A stretch of DNA of 64,000 bases, from assembly GCF_900177715.1 (NCBI RefSeq), contig NZ_FXWG01000002.1:124001-188000 (forward strand), in the 5' to 3' direction. Positions 28,591-37,680 of the stretch are shown here, one piece after another. The notes below the pieces were generated by a model that did no database searches, was not told the origin of the DNA, and saw only the letters and a list, made by a program, of their open reading frames with translations. The stretch comes from Altererythrobacter xiamenensis. Its GTDB lineage: Bacteria > Pseudomonadota > Alphaproteobacteria > Sphingomonadales > Sphingomonadaceae. Position 1 is the stretch's first letter, and every line of letters begins with the position of its first letter. The position numbers were made by a program, and so were the translations under genes.

Positions 28591-28605
28591 CGCGCAATCT
28601 GCGCG
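28591..28605 (-). terminator. Hairpin abutting the AraC-type gene stop
   Basis: CGCGCA-GAT-TGCGCG (minus strand) is a perfect 6-bp stem touching the stop codon of the regulator that ends at 28606. No T-run follows on the minus strand, so termination strength is doubtful. Confidence 0.35.
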
Positions 28606-29511
28606 TTATTTGCGGGTTTTATCCGAGGATAGCTGGCTTTCTTGCTCTCCGGCGAAAAGTGTCGCCACGCTGTACCCCTGCCGGCCCAATGTATCGGCCA
28701 TTATTCCGTTCGAACTTGAGGTGAGAATTCGCGGCGTGCGCCCCGTAAACTCGCGGATTTCCCTGATCATGTGCGCCTGGTCGTAGAAGGCATCTAGAAC
28801 CTCCTGTCGTTTCGCGAAGTCGAGGTTGGGATCGGCCAGCAACGTCGCTGCACGGATAGCGCGGTAGCGTCGTTTCAGCCGGGACGGCGAAAGCCCGAAG
28901 AAACGTTTGACGAGACGCTGAATCTGCCGCTCGGACAGAGGGAGGCTGGCGCTCAGGTCGCAAGTTTCGGGATTGAAGCCCGAATTGAGCCAGGCATAGG
29001 TCGCCTCGATCACCTGCGCATGACCTGCCGCCAGCGGACTGAGGCATTGTTGGAGGATGTCGGCCAACCCGGCCAGTGGTTCCTCGTAGGAATCCGCATC
29101 GCCGTCGATCGATCTAGACAGCGAAAACAGGCGATCGGCAGCCTCTGGCCCGAAGGCTGTCGACAGATCAACGAAACGATCGCCATGTTTTGCAACCGGC
29201 AAGCGTGTGAGAGCGGCCCAGCCGTGGAAGTTGAAGCTTGCGCCGAGGGCAAGCATGGGCCCTTCGATCTCGAACCGGCGAGCGCTGCTCATAGGTCCGA
29301 TGACGAAGCCACGCTCGGGCGCTTCGACCGGACCATTTCCGAAATCGATCCGCCCTTTGCCGCCCTGTACCAGCAGCAGCTGGCCCGAGTACGCCGGCAG
29401 CATTTCACTAAGGCCACGCTCGATCCGCAGCACGTAGAGCGAATTGAGATAGGGCCCGAGAGCTTCGGGAGCCGGGACAAACTCGAATGCGTGACGCTCT
29501 GGCTTGTTCAT
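28606..29511 (-). CDS. AraC-family transcriptional regulator (first of a tandem pair)
   Basis: 301 aa. The N-terminal 190 residues hold a ligand-like domain (YVLRIERGLSEMLPAYSGQL, RGFVIGPMSSAR). The C-terminal AraC HTH includes LSERQIQRLVKRFFGLSPSRLKRR in parts and the second helix pair FYDQAHMIREIREFTGRTPR. It lies 11 nt downstream of a second regulator of the same architecture, so the pair probably arose by duplication and is co-transcribed. The signal and target genes are unknown. Confidence 0.88.
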   Translation of the reverse strand: MNKPERHAFEFVPAPEALGPYLNSLYVLRIERGLSEMLPAYSGQLLLVQGGKGRIDFGNGPVEAPERGFVIGPMSSARRFEIEGPMLALGASFNFHGWAALTRLPVAKHGDRFVDLSTAFGPEAADRLFSLSRSIDGDADSYEEPLAGLADILQQCLSPLAAGHAQVIEATYAWLNSGFNPETCDLSASLPLSERQIQRLVKRFFGLSPSRLKRRYRAIRAATLLADPNLDFAKRQEVLDAFYDQAHMIREIREFTGRTPRILTSSSNGIMADTLGRQGYSVATLFAGEQESQLSSDKTRK

Positions 29512-29522
29512 GACGGATGCCG

Positions 29523-30467
29523 TCAGGCGGAACCCCCTGAATGAGCGGGGCGAAGCTCACGGAAGTTCTTTGGATCGATCATTTCGCTCAGGAACGGGCT
29601 GTCGTCGTCCGTCAGCCTCGCAGGCGTGCGACCCACGAACAAGCGAAGCTCGCGGATCATATGCGACTGGTCGTAAAAGGCGTCACCTATCTGCGCCTCG
29701 TATTCGGGCGTAAGGCTCGGGAAGGATAGCAGTGCGGCCGTTCGCAGGGCCCGATACTTGCGCGCCAGCGCAGTCGGAGCGAGTCCGAAATAACGCTCGA
29801 CGAGGCGCTGGACCTGCCGCTCCGAATAGTTCGCCCGCTCAAGCAGATCGTCGAGCTGCGGATTGAGCGAACTACCAAGCCAGTCGTTGGTCGCGCGGAT
29901 CAAGCGGCGGTGCCGCCCACTAACCGGACTGACCTTGTCGCGAATGTAATCTCCCAGCGCCGCGGCACATTCCGACCCGCTCATATCCCCGTTTCGATAG
30001 CGCTCGCAGAGTCTGGCGCCGAGCGTATCGATCTCCTCACCCAGCAGCTTCCCCGCGCGAACCAGCCGATTGCCGTATTCGGCCGCATGAAGCCCCGTCA
30101 GCGCGGCCCAGCCCAGCGGCGACAGCGCAGCTCCGATCGAGTGCACCGGACCCTTCATCGCGAAAGGCGCGGCAACCGAAAAGGGAGTCAGCAAATTGGT
30201 CTCGTAATTGGGATCCTCGCGCCCGTCGGCGAACCGCATTGTACCCTTGCCCAGAGGAAACAGCGCGAGCCAGCCGATCGAGGCGGGCTGGATATCGCGC
30301 ACCTCGCTCTCGTCACAACGGAAATGGTAGAAGGTCGTGACGTAGTCGCTAAGGTCGGCAGGCGGCGCGATGTAATCGATCTCGAACAGCGATTGCGGCG
30401 TCAGCGCAAAGCTGTCGCCGTCATCAAAGACGCTATCGAGCGCCGAAAAATCGCCGTCGAAATCCAT
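29523..30467 (-). CDS. AraC-family transcriptional regulator (second of a tandem pair)
   Basis: 314 aa. It is a paralogue of the next gene downstream: YSERQVQRLVERYFGLAPTAL and FYDQSHMIRELRLFVGRTPARL line up with it almost residue for residue, while the sensory halves are more diverged (PASIGWLALFPLGKG, GAALSPLGWAALTGL). The N-terminus has an extra acidic stretch of about 25 residues (MDFDGDFSALDSVFDDGD). It sits 9 nt after the DUF885 gene stop on the same strand. Confidence 0.88.
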   Translation of the reverse strand: MDFDGDFSALDSVFDDGDSFALTPQSLFEIDYIAPPADLSDYVTTFYHFRCDESEVRDIQPASIGWLALFPLGKGTMRFADGREDPNYETNLLTPFSVAAPFAMKGPVHSIGAALSPLGWAALTGLHAAEYGNRLVRAGKLLGEEIDTLGARLCERYRNGDMSGSECAAALGDYIRDKVSPVSGRHRRLIRATNDWLGSSLNPQLDDLLERANYSERQVQRLVERYFGLAPTALARKYRALRTAALLSFPSLTPEYEAQIGDAFYDQSHMIRELRLFVGRTPARLTDDDSPFLSEMIDPKNFRELRPAHSGGSA

Positions 30468-30476
30468 CGTTTCGCT

Positions 30477-32288
30477 TCAGCCCTGCTTTGCCCCTGCGAT
30501 CCACTTTTCGACATTCTCCTCCATGATGTCGAGAGGGACGGGCCCGGAGGTGAGGATCGCATCGTGGAACCCGCGAATATCGAAGTCTTCACCCAGCTCC
30601 TGGCGCGCCCGATCGCGCAGTTCCATGATCTTGAGTTTGCCGATCATGTAGGCCGTCGCCTGGCCCGGATAGACGATGTAGCGCTCGATCGCCTTGCGAA
30701 TATCGCCATCGGGGTTGGGCGTGTTGTCGGTCAGGTACTGGATCGCTTCCTCGCGGCTCCAGCGCTTGTGGTGGATGCCGGTGTCGACAACCAGTCGACA
30801 TGCCCGCCACAACTCCATGCCGAGGCGGCCGAAATCGGAATAGGGATCGGTGTAGAAGCCCATGTCCTTGCCCAGTTCCTCGGAATAAAGGCCCCAACCC
30901 TCCGAATAGGCCGTGATGCCACCGAACCGGCGGAACGGGGGAACCTCGCCAAGCTGCGTCTGGATCGAGAGCTGCAGGTGATGGCCCGGCAACCCCTCGT
31001 GATAGGCGAGCGCCTCGAGCTCGTTCTTCGACATATCGCGAAGATTGTAGAGGTTCACATAATAGGTCCCCGGACGCGAGCCGTCGGGTGCCGGCCGCTG
31101 GTAGAAAGCCTTGCCAGCGCTTTTCTCGCGGAAGGCTTCGACAGGCTTGATCACAAGTGGGTCGGTCGGAAGGGTGGCAAAGAACTGCGGTAGCTTCTCT
31201 TCCATCGCCTCGAGCTTGGCCTCTGCATCGGCGAGATAGGCCTCGCGCGTCTCATAGAAGAAACGATCGTTCGTCCGTGTGTACTGGAAGAAGTCCTGAA
31301 GGGAACCTTCGAAGCCGACTTCGTCCATGATCTCGCGCATCTCGCCGTGAATGCGCTCGACTTCGCGCAGGCCGATATTGTGTATCTCGTCTGCGGTCAG
31401 ATCGGTCGTCGTATAGCTCTTGAGGAGCGTCTGGTAGTAGGCTGCGCCGTCGTCGAGGCGCCACACGCCGTCATCGGTCGGCGCGATCTGCTGTTGGCGC
31501 TTCATCTCGGCAAGCAGTCGTTCGTAAGCGGGACGCGCGGACTGCTGCCACGCCGCCTCCGCCGATTCGACGAGGTCGGTCTTGGTCTCGTCATCGATCT
31601 CGAGCACGGTCACCTTCTCGCGAAAATCCTCGAGCACCGCGTTATCGTCACCCGCCGCAAGCAGGTTCTCGATGTCGGAAATGACGTAGGGATAGACCCA
31701 GTCCGGCGGCATTACGCCCGCGTTTGCCCGCGAGCGGGATTCCGCAATGAGCGTGTCGAGAACATCGCCCAACCCCTCGATCCGGCTGACATAGGCGGCA
31801 GCCTGCTGCGTATTCGATACGCGGTGGATGTTGATGAGGAAGGCAGGCAGTCCGCTTTGCGAACCGTTCATCTGGTCGAAGATGTAACCGTTCCGGCGAT
31901 AGGCGAAGCGTGCGGCGCTACGCTCTGCCATCGCATCGAACAGGCGATAGGAGAGCTGGTCTTCCTCCGGCAGTTCGGCCAGCGCGAAGTTTTCACGCAT
32001 CCTCGCGGCGGTCGATTGGGTCAGCTCTTGCGACGCGATCTCGGCGGCGTCGCTGAAATCGCCCCAGCGCGCGTAATCCTCGTCGCGAATACCGCGGTAC
32101 GATTTCGACAGGGGCGAAAGCGCGAGCTGCGCTTGGTCATATTCCTCGAACAGCGCCGAGAGATCTTGCGATTCGTCGGGCGCCTCGACGGCAACCGGCA
32201 CCCCTGCCGCCGGCTCTTGCGCGTAGGGCGCGCAGGCTGCGATGGTCATGGCTGCGGTGCTGGCGGTTATCAGGCGTGCGAGTTTCAT
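30477..32288 (-). CDS. DUF885 family lipoprotein, putative metallopeptidase
   Basis: 603 aa. The signal MKLARLITASTAAMTIAAC has a lipobox (IAAC). The DUF885 pattern is evident, with the zinc-like motif YHEGLPGHHLQ near residue 428 and the downstream EGWGLYSEELG that supplies another ligand, followed by PGQATAYMIGKLKIMELR. The family is annotated as peptidases of the M32-like fold but substrates are rarely tested. GGAG lies before the ATG. It probably heads a transcript running into the two AraC-type genes. Confidence 0.88.
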   Translation of the reverse strand: MKLARLITASTAAMTIAACAPYAQEPAAGVPVAVEAPDESQDLSALFEEYDQAQLALSPLSKSYRGIRDEDYARWGDFSDAAEIASQELTQSTAARMRENFALAELPEEDQLSYRLFDAMAERSAARFAYRRNGYIFDQMNGSQSGLPAFLINIHRVSNTQQAAAYVSRIEGLGDVLDTLIAESRSRANAGVMPPDWVYPYVISDIENLLAAGDDNAVLEDFREKVTVLEIDDETKTDLVESAEAAWQQSARPAYERLLAEMKRQQQIAPTDDGVWRLDDGAAYYQTLLKSYTTTDLTADEIHNIGLREVERIHGEMREIMDEVGFEGSLQDFFQYTRTNDRFFYETREAYLADAEAKLEAMEEKLPQFFATLPTDPLVIKPVEAFREKSAGKAFYQRPAPDGSRPGTYYVNLYNLRDMSKNELEALAYHEGLPGHHLQLSIQTQLGEVPPFRRFGGITAYSEGWGLYSEELGKDMGFYTDPYSDFGRLGMELWRACRLVVDTGIHHKRWSREEAIQYLTDNTPNPDGDIRKAIERYIVYPGQATAYMIGKLKIMELRDRARQELGEDFDIRGFHDAILTSGPVPLDIMEENVEKWIAGAKQG

Positions 32289-32606
32289 CGCGTTGTTTCT
32301 CCAAGGCTTCCCGAATTCTCGGGATGTCCTGCCTGAAGCTGCGCCTGATTGCGAGTCGAAAAAAAAGGGGCGGCCCCCTTGTGGGAGACCGCCCTCTGAA
32401 GTTGAGGAACTCTTCGCATCGCTGCTCCGAGCCCTTCGGGTCGCAGGAGTGTGTTAGCTGATTCGTTGCGCGGATAATTGTATGCAAACGACAATTGCGC
32501 GGCATAGTTCGGCGACAATGTCGTTCTCATCCAAATTTTCACCCGTTTTCAAAGTTCTACGGAGCGCGCTCGACAGGCGCGGCAGCGCTTGCCATAGCCG
32601 TGCGAA
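32289..32606. other. 318-bp gene-free stretch between DUF885 gene and pyrD
   Basis: The divergent promoters of the DUF885 gene and pyrD must lie here. It holds a strong minus-strand terminator (32359-32397), a small palindrome (CCCGA-ATTC-TCGGG, about 32310) and an AT-richer patch with CAATTGTCG and ACAATTATCC (minus strand, about 32470-32500). Any minus-strand transcript from the right-hand part would end at the terminator, so a short RNA or an attenuated leader is possible. The open frames inside look non-coding. Confidence 0.6.
32359..32397 (-). terminator. Strong intrinsic terminator upstream of the DUF885 gene
   Basis: Read on the minus strand, AGAGGGCGG is followed by a 15-nt loop region (itself able to pair CCC with GGG), then CCGCCCC and a run of eight T. 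The T-run exists only in the minus direction. No annotated minus-strand gene lies to its right before divergent pyrD, and it precedes the DUF885 start by about 70 nt. Confidence 0.75.
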
Positions 32607-33647
32607 ATGATCTTCCAACTTTTGAAACCCGCCATTTTCGTGCTCGACTCGGAGCGGGCGCATCGACTCGCGGTGGATGGCCTCAAGCTGCTGCCGAGGA
32701 AAAATCCGCCTCGCGCGGGGAAGACGGCAATCGAGATTGCCGGGCTAACTTTCCCTAACCCGGTCGGTGTTGCCGCCGGTTTCGACAAGGATGCCGAGGT
32801 GCCCGACGCCCTGCTGGGCCTCGGCTTCGGATTCGTGGAAGTGGGCTCGATCACACCGCGCCCGCAAGCAGGCAATCCGAAGCCGCGCCTGTTCCGCCTG
32901 GTCGAAGATAAGGCGGTCATCAACCGCATGGGGTTCAACAATAGCGGCGCGGAGGCTGCGCTGCGGCGGCTGGAGGCGCGATCCGGTCGCTGCGGTATCC
33001 TTGGCATCAACGTAGGTGCCAACAAGGATTCCGAAGACCGTGTTGCCGACTATGCGACGATGACGCGCCTCATGGCCCCGCACGCGTCTTATCTGACGGT
33101 CAATATCTCCAGTCCCAACACACCTGGCTTGCGCGCGCTGCAGGACGAAGGCGCGCTCACCGGCCTGCTGGAGGCTGTGCTCCAAGCGCGCGCAGAAGCA
33201 ACACCCGATAGCCCCCCGCCCGTCTTCCTCAAGGTCGCCCCCGATCTGGAACCGGCGGACGTTGACGCGATTGCGCGGATTGCGCTCGACACGAAACTCG
33301 GCGCGCTGATCGTTTCGAACACCACCATCTCGCGCCCGCCCCTTACCTCGCGCCATGCGGGCGAGACCGGCGGCCTGTCGGGGGCACCGCTCAAGCAGCT
33401 GGCGCTCGAAAGACTACGCGATTTTCGCAAGGCTACAGGCGGAGCCATCCCGCTGGTGGGCGTTGGCGGTATTGCCAGTGCGGAGGACGCGTGGGAGCGC
33501 ATTCGCGCCGGGGCCAGCCTCGTCCAGCTCTACAGCGCGATGGTCTACGAAGGGCCCGGACTTGGCGCAAAGATCGCGCGCGGTATCGAGCGGCTGATGC
33601 AGCGCGATGGTTTCGCTTCGATTGCCGAAGCGGTCGGAAGCGAATAG
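32607..33647 (+). CDS. pyrD: Dihydroorotate dehydrogenase (quinone)
   Basis: 346 aa, class 2 length. The N-terminal helix pair (MIFQLLKPAIFVLDSERAHRL) marks the membrane-associated, quinone-dependent type. Signatures include FPNPVGVAAGFDKDAEV, NRMGFNN, LTVNISSPNTPGLRALQ with the catalytic serine, LKVAPDL and LVGVGGIASAEDAWERI. It oxidises dihydroorotate to orotate in pyrimidine synthesis, bound to the inner face of the membrane. The GGT gene follows after 10 nt. Confidence 0.97.
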   Translation: MIFQLLKPAIFVLDSERAHRLAVDGLKLLPRKNPPRAGKTAIEIAGLTFPNPVGVAAGFDKDAEVPDALLGLGFGFVEVGSITPRPQAGNPKPRLFRLVEDKAVINRMGFNNSGAEAALRRLEARSGRCGILGINVGANKDSEDRVADYATMTRLMAPHASYLTVNISSPNTPGLRALQDEGALTGLLEAVLQARAEATPDSPPPVFLKVAPDLEPADVDAIARIALDTKLGALIVSNTTISRPPLTSRHAGETGGLSGAPLKQLALERLRDFRKATGGAIPLVGVGGIASAEDAWERIRAGASLVQLYSAMVYEGPGLGAKIARGIERLMQRDGFASIAEAVGSE

Positions 33648-33657
33648 CGAGGCGCCC

Positions 33658-35388
33658 ATGAACTTTCGTTTCGCTACTTCGTTCGCCGCGCTGGCGCTCA
33701 CAGCCTGCGCCACACCTCAGACCGACACCCTCTCCGTCCGAAGCGCCGATACTGCGCCCGCTACGAAGCCGGTTACCGGCAGCGCCGTCAGCGCAGCCGA
33801 TCCGCGCGCCGAAGAGGCGGGACGCGCCATGCTGGCCGCCGGCGGCAATGCAACCGACGCCGCGATCGCCGTCATGCTCGCGCTCACCGTGGTCGAACCG
33901 CAAAGCTCCGGTATCGGGGGAGGGGGCTTCATGGTGCGAGGCGCCGCCGATGGGTCGCTCATAACCTATGACGGGCGCGAAACGGCCCCGGCCGGCGCGA
34001 CGCCCGAATGGTTTCTTGCCGAGGATGGCAGCGTGCCGCCCTTCTCGGAATCTGTGCTGAGCGGCCTCAGTGTAGGCGTGCCTGGTAATCTCCGCCTCGC
34101 CGAAAAAGCACATGCCGAGCATGGCAGCCTCCCCTGGGCGAAATTGTTCGAGCCTGCCATCGCGCTCGCCCGCGAAGGCTTTGCGGTGAACAACAGGTTG
34201 GCAGGCTATCTCGAGCGGTTGCCGGAGCGCGCTGGCGGAAACGCGCAATCGCGCGCGATCTATTACCCTGGAGGAGAGCCACTTGCGGCTGGCTCCATCG
34301 TGACAAACGAGAAGCTGGCCCAGAGTCTCGAGCGGATTGCGAGCGAGGGGGCGGATGCTTTCTACGATCCCGATTTTGCCGGCGAAATCGTTCAGACCGT
34401 GGCACAGGCGACACCGCGAGAAGGCGCGATGACGCTGGCCGATATCGAAGGCTATGCCGCAAAGAGCCGCGACGGTATCTGTTCTACCTATCGCGAATAC
34501 CGCATCTGCGGGATGGGTCCGCCGACTTCCGGCGGAGTGGCGGTGCTGCAAATCCTCGGCCAGCTGGAACGCTTCGACCTCGGCGCGCTGGGCCAGGATA
34601 GCCCCGTCACATGGCACCTCTTCGTAGAGGCGCAGCGGCTCGCCTATGCCGACCGCGAGCTCTATCTTGCCGACAGCGACTTTGTTTCCGTCCCGGTCGC
34701 GGGCCTCATCGACAAGGGCTATCTCGCGCAGCGTAGCGCGCTGATCGATCCCGATCTGCGCGCCGCCAATGTCGGACCCGGGCGCCCGGAGGGTGCGCCG
34801 ATCGCGATCGCCGATGGCGATGAGCCGGAAGAGAAAGGCACCTCGCATTTCGCCGTGGTCGACGATGCCGGCACGATGGTGAGCTACACCTCGACCATCG
34901 AGGGACCATTCGGTTCGGGGCTCATGGCCCACGGCTTCTACCTCAACAACGAGCTGACCGACTTCAGCCGCTCGCCGGAAGTCGACGGCAGGCTTGTCGC
35001 CAATCGGGTAGAGGGCGGCAAACGGCCGCGCAGCTCGATGGCGCCAATGGTGATCTGGGATCCCGATGGACGGCCCTTCATGGCGGTCGGTGCGGCGGGC
35101 GGCACGACCATCCCGGTAACGACCGCGCGCGCCATCATCGGCGTGATCGACTTCGACCTGTCCGCCGAGGAAGCCCTGGCGCTGCCATTCATCATGAGTT
35201 TCGGGGAGGCGGTCTTCCTCGAAGAGGGCACCTGGCTCGCGGATTCGCAATCCGCTTTTGAAACCCTCGGCCATACGCGGTTGGTGGTGCGAGAAGCTCC
35301 GATCAAGGGCAATGCGGTGCTGCGCGAGAATGGAAGGTGGGTCGCAGCGCGCGATCCGCGGATCGAAGTGGGGCTACAGGTTCCCTGA
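33658..35388 (+). CDS. ggt: Gamma-glutamyltransferase, lipoprotein-like
   Basis: 576 aa. The start MNFRFATSFAALALTAC gives a lipoprotein signal. It is a self-cleaving N-terminal nucleophile hydrolase: the nucleophile threonine is in KGTSHFAVVD near residue 395, after which the small subunit begins. Other family blocks are SSGIGGGGFMVRG, GMGPPTSGGVAVLQILG, GLMAHGFYLNNELTDFS and GKRPRSSMAPMVI. It breaks down glutathione and related gamma-glutamyl compounds in the periplasm. A GAGG site follows pyrD closely, so read-through from pyrD is likely. Confidence 0.94.
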   Translation: MNFRFATSFAALALTACATPQTDTLSVRSADTAPATKPVTGSAVSAADPRAEEAGRAMLAAGGNATDAAIAVMLALTVVEPQSSGIGGGGFMVRGAADGSLITYDGRETAPAGATPEWFLAEDGSVPPFSESVLSGLSVGVPGNLRLAEKAHAEHGSLPWAKLFEPAIALAREGFAVNNRLAGYLERLPERAGGNAQSRAIYYPGGEPLAAGSIVTNEKLAQSLERIASEGADAFYDPDFAGEIVQTVAQATPREGAMTLADIEGYAAKSRDGICSTYREYRICGMGPPTSGGVAVLQILGQLERFDLGALGQDSPVTWHLFVEAQRLAYADRELYLADSDFVSVPVAGLIDKGYLAQRSALIDPDLRAANVGPGRPEGAPIAIADGDEPEEKGTSHFAVVDDAGTMVSYTSTIEGPFGSGLMAHGFYLNNELTDFSRSPEVDGRLVANRVEGGKRPRSSMAPMVIWDPDGRPFMAVGAAGGTTIPVTTARAIIGVIDFDLSAEEALALPFIMSFGEAVFLEEGTWLADSQSAFETLGHTRLVVREAPIKGNAVLRENGRWVAARDPRIEVGLQVP

Positions 35389-35485
35389 TTGCGAGAGCCA
35401 ATCTTGCCGCAAGGGCGGGGGGAGCCTAGAGCCATTTCCTACGTATTGAAGACAAGCCCCTCCCCGGGAGAGCAGGAGCCGTGCC

Positions 35486-37288
35486 TTGACGCTGGACGAT
35501 ATCGACGCCGCCAATAATCTGGTCGAGCTTTTCCTCAAGCGCGCCGACGAGAAGGGCGATGCGCCCTTCCTCGGCCGTAAAGAGAATGGACAATGGGTAA
35601 CCCAGAGCTGGCGCGAGGTTGCCGACCTCGTCTGCCTGCTCGCGGAAAACCTGCGCGGCCTCGGCCTCGAAAGCGGCGACCGTGTCGCGATCGTATCGGA
35701 AAACCGCCCTGAATGGTGCATCTCCGACCTCGCCATCATGGCGGCTGGCTGCATCACGGTCCCCACCTACATCACCAATACCGAACGCGACCACGCCCAC
35801 ATTCTCGACAATTCGGGCGCGCGTGCCGTGATCGTCTCGACCGAAAAGCTGCTCGGCCCGCTTCACGGCGCAATCCATTCGACCGGGATCGTCGAGCACG
35901 TCATCGGGATCGAAGACCTGCACCGGCAGCAGTCAGGCAGTTTCGGCTACCACGGCTGGGATGCGGTGACGTCGGGCGATGCGGCAGCAGCGCACAAGGC
36001 AGTCGATGAACGTATGGCCGCCATCGGGCGCGACACGACCGCCTGCATCATCTACACTTCGGGCACGGGCGGCGCGCCGCGCGGCGTGCTGCAGCACCAT
36101 GGATCGATCCTTTGCAATATCGCTGGTGCGGCCGAGATCCTGATCGAGGATTTCGGGATCCAGGACGAACGTTTTCTCTCCTTCCTCCCGCTTAGCCACG
36201 CATACGAACATACCGGCGGGCAATATCTGCCGATCAGCGTTGGCGCGGAAATCTTCTATGCCGAGGGGCTGGAAAAGCTCGCCAGCAATATCGAGGAAAC
36301 CCGCCCGACAATCATGGTCGTCGTGCCGCGCCTGTTCGAAGTGCTGCGCACGCGCATCATGAAGCAGGTCGAGAAGCAGGGGAAGCTCGCCAACTTCCTG
36401 ATGGATCGCGCGTTGACGATCAGCGAGAAATCGGTCGGCGGCAAGAAGCGCCGCCGCGATGCGCCGATGGATGCGGTGATTGAGCGCACGCTGCGTCCGA
36501 AGATTCGCCAGCGTTTCGGCGGACGGATGAAGGCGATGGTTTCGGGCGGCGCGCCACTCAACCCCGATGTCGGCAATTTCTTCGAGGCGATGGGTCTTAC
36601 CATGCTGCAAGGCTATGGCCAGACCGAGGCGGGGCCGGTGATCAGCTGCAACCGCCCCCGCGCCGGACTCAAGATGGATACGGTCGGCCCGCCGATGCGC
36701 GGGGTAGAGGTGTCGATTGCCGAAGACGGTGAAATCCTGGTCCGCGGCGAACTGGTCATGCATGGTTACTGGCAGAACAAGGCCGAGACCGAGCGCACGA
36801 TCCAGGACGGCTGGCTCCATACTGGAGACATCGGCCATCTCGACGAAGCGGGCCGGATCGTCATCACCGATCGCAAGAAGGACATGATCGTCAACGACAA
36901 GGGCGACAATGTCGCACCGCAGAAGATCGAGGGAATGCTGACGCTCCAGCCCGAGATCGCGCAGGCGATGGTGAGCGGCGACAAGCGCCCTTATATCGTC
37001 GGTCTGATCGTGCCCGATGCCGAATGGGCGCTGGAATGGGCGCGCGCCAATGACGAGAAGTTCGACATGACCGCGCTGCAGGACCTGCCCGCGTTCAAGA
37101 GCGCGGTGCGCGCAGCGATCGATCGGGTGAACAAGGACCTGTCGGTAATCGAGAAGGTCCGCCAGTTCGCCTTTGCCGACGAAGCCTTCACGATCGAGAA
37201 CGAAGAAATGACGCCGAGCATGAAGATCCGCCGGCACAAGATCCGCGACCGCTATCAGGAACGGATCGACGGACTCTATCGCTCGTGA
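35486..37288 (+). CDS. Long-chain acyl-CoA synthetase (AMP-dependent)
   Basis: 600 aa. The start is a TTG with AGGAG upstream. The AMP-binding motif is CIIYTSGTGGAPRGV near residue 190 (a GTGGAP variant of the usual SGTTGxPKG), followed by MLQGYGQTEAGPVIS, the AMP motif GWLHTGDIGHLDEAGRIVITDRKKDMI and the catalytic lysine region of the C-terminal lid. It activates fatty acids for beta-oxidation or lipid synthesis. A small lipoprotein gene overlaps its stop (GTGA). Confidence 0.9.
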   Translation: MTLDDIDAANNLVELFLKRADEKGDAPFLGRKENGQWVTQSWREVADLVCLLAENLRGLGLESGDRVAIVSENRPEWCISDLAIMAAGCITVPTYITNTERDHAHILDNSGARAVIVSTEKLLGPLHGAIHSTGIVEHVIGIEDLHRQQSGSFGYHGWDAVTSGDAAAAHKAVDERMAAIGRDTTACIIYTSGTGGAPRGVLQHHGSILCNIAGAAEILIEDFGIQDERFLSFLPLSHAYEHTGGQYLPISVGAEIFYAEGLEKLASNIEETRPTIMVVVPRLFEVLRTRIMKQVEKQGKLANFLMDRALTISEKSVGGKKRRRDAPMDAVIERTLRPKIRQRFGGRMKAMVSGGAPLNPDVGNFFEAMGLTMLQGYGQTEAGPVISCNRPRAGLKMDTVGPPMRGVEVSIAEDGEILVRGELVMHGYWQNKAETERTIQDGWLHTGDIGHLDEAGRIVITDRKKDMIVNDKGDNVAPQKIEGMLTLQPEIAQAMVSGDKRPYIVGLIVPDAEWALEWARANDEKFDMTALQDLPAFKSAVRAAIDRVNKDLSVIEKVRQFAFADEAFTIENEEMTPSMKIRRHKIRDRYQERIDGLYRS

Positions 37289-37296
37289 TCAATGAT

Positions 37297-37680
37297 ATGA
37301 CCCGGAAATTCGCGCCTTTCGGCGCGGTTTTGCTGTTTGCTGCCGGTTGCACCACCCTTTCCGCGAGCGAGGATCCTCTGCCCTCGGCGCTTGAAGCAGG
37401 CTGGGATGGCAAGCGTGTGTGCGAACTCCAGCACCAGGCTGAAACCCACCGCGTGTTGCGTTGCACTTTTCCGCCGGGCGTGGGCCATGAACGGCATTAT
37501 CACCCCGCGCATTGGGGATATGCGCTGTCGGGCGGCATGATGCAGCTAACCGATGGCGAGCAGACCCGCACCGCCACGATCGCAACGGGCTCAAGCTATT
37601 CGAGCGATGGGGTCGAATGGCATGAGGTGGTGAACGTCGGCGATACGACAGTCACCTACCTCATCATCGAAGAGCTTTAG
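37297..37680 (+). CDS. Small cupin-domain lipoprotein
   Basis: 127 aa from the ATG giving MTRKFAPFGAVLLFAAGC, a clean lipobox; a GTG at 37285 overlapping the acyl-CoA synthetase stop is the alternative. The mature part is a short beta-rich cupin fold: CTFPPGVGHERHYHPAHWGYALSGG (metal-binding His cluster), MMQLTDGEQ, then GVEWHEVVNVGDTTVTYLIIEEL. Ligand unknown. It ends in a stop that overlaps the stop of the convergent gene. Confidence 0.78.
   Translation: MTRKFAPFGAVLLFAAGCTTLSASEDPLPSALEAGWDGKRVCELQHQAETHRVLRCTFPPGVGHERHYHPAHWGYALSGGMMQLTDGEQTRTATIATGSSYSSDGVEWHEVVNVGDTTVTYLIIEEL

Noticed and set aside
32285..32542. 85-codon minus-strand frame in the DUF885-pyrD spacer
   Set aside because: It crosses the terminator hairpin and its A/T tract and has no ribosome site; I judge it non-coding.
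35933..37237. 434-codon minus-strand frame opposite the acyl-CoA synthetase gene
   Set aside because: The synthetase motifs are on the plus strand and complete; the antisense frame shows none.
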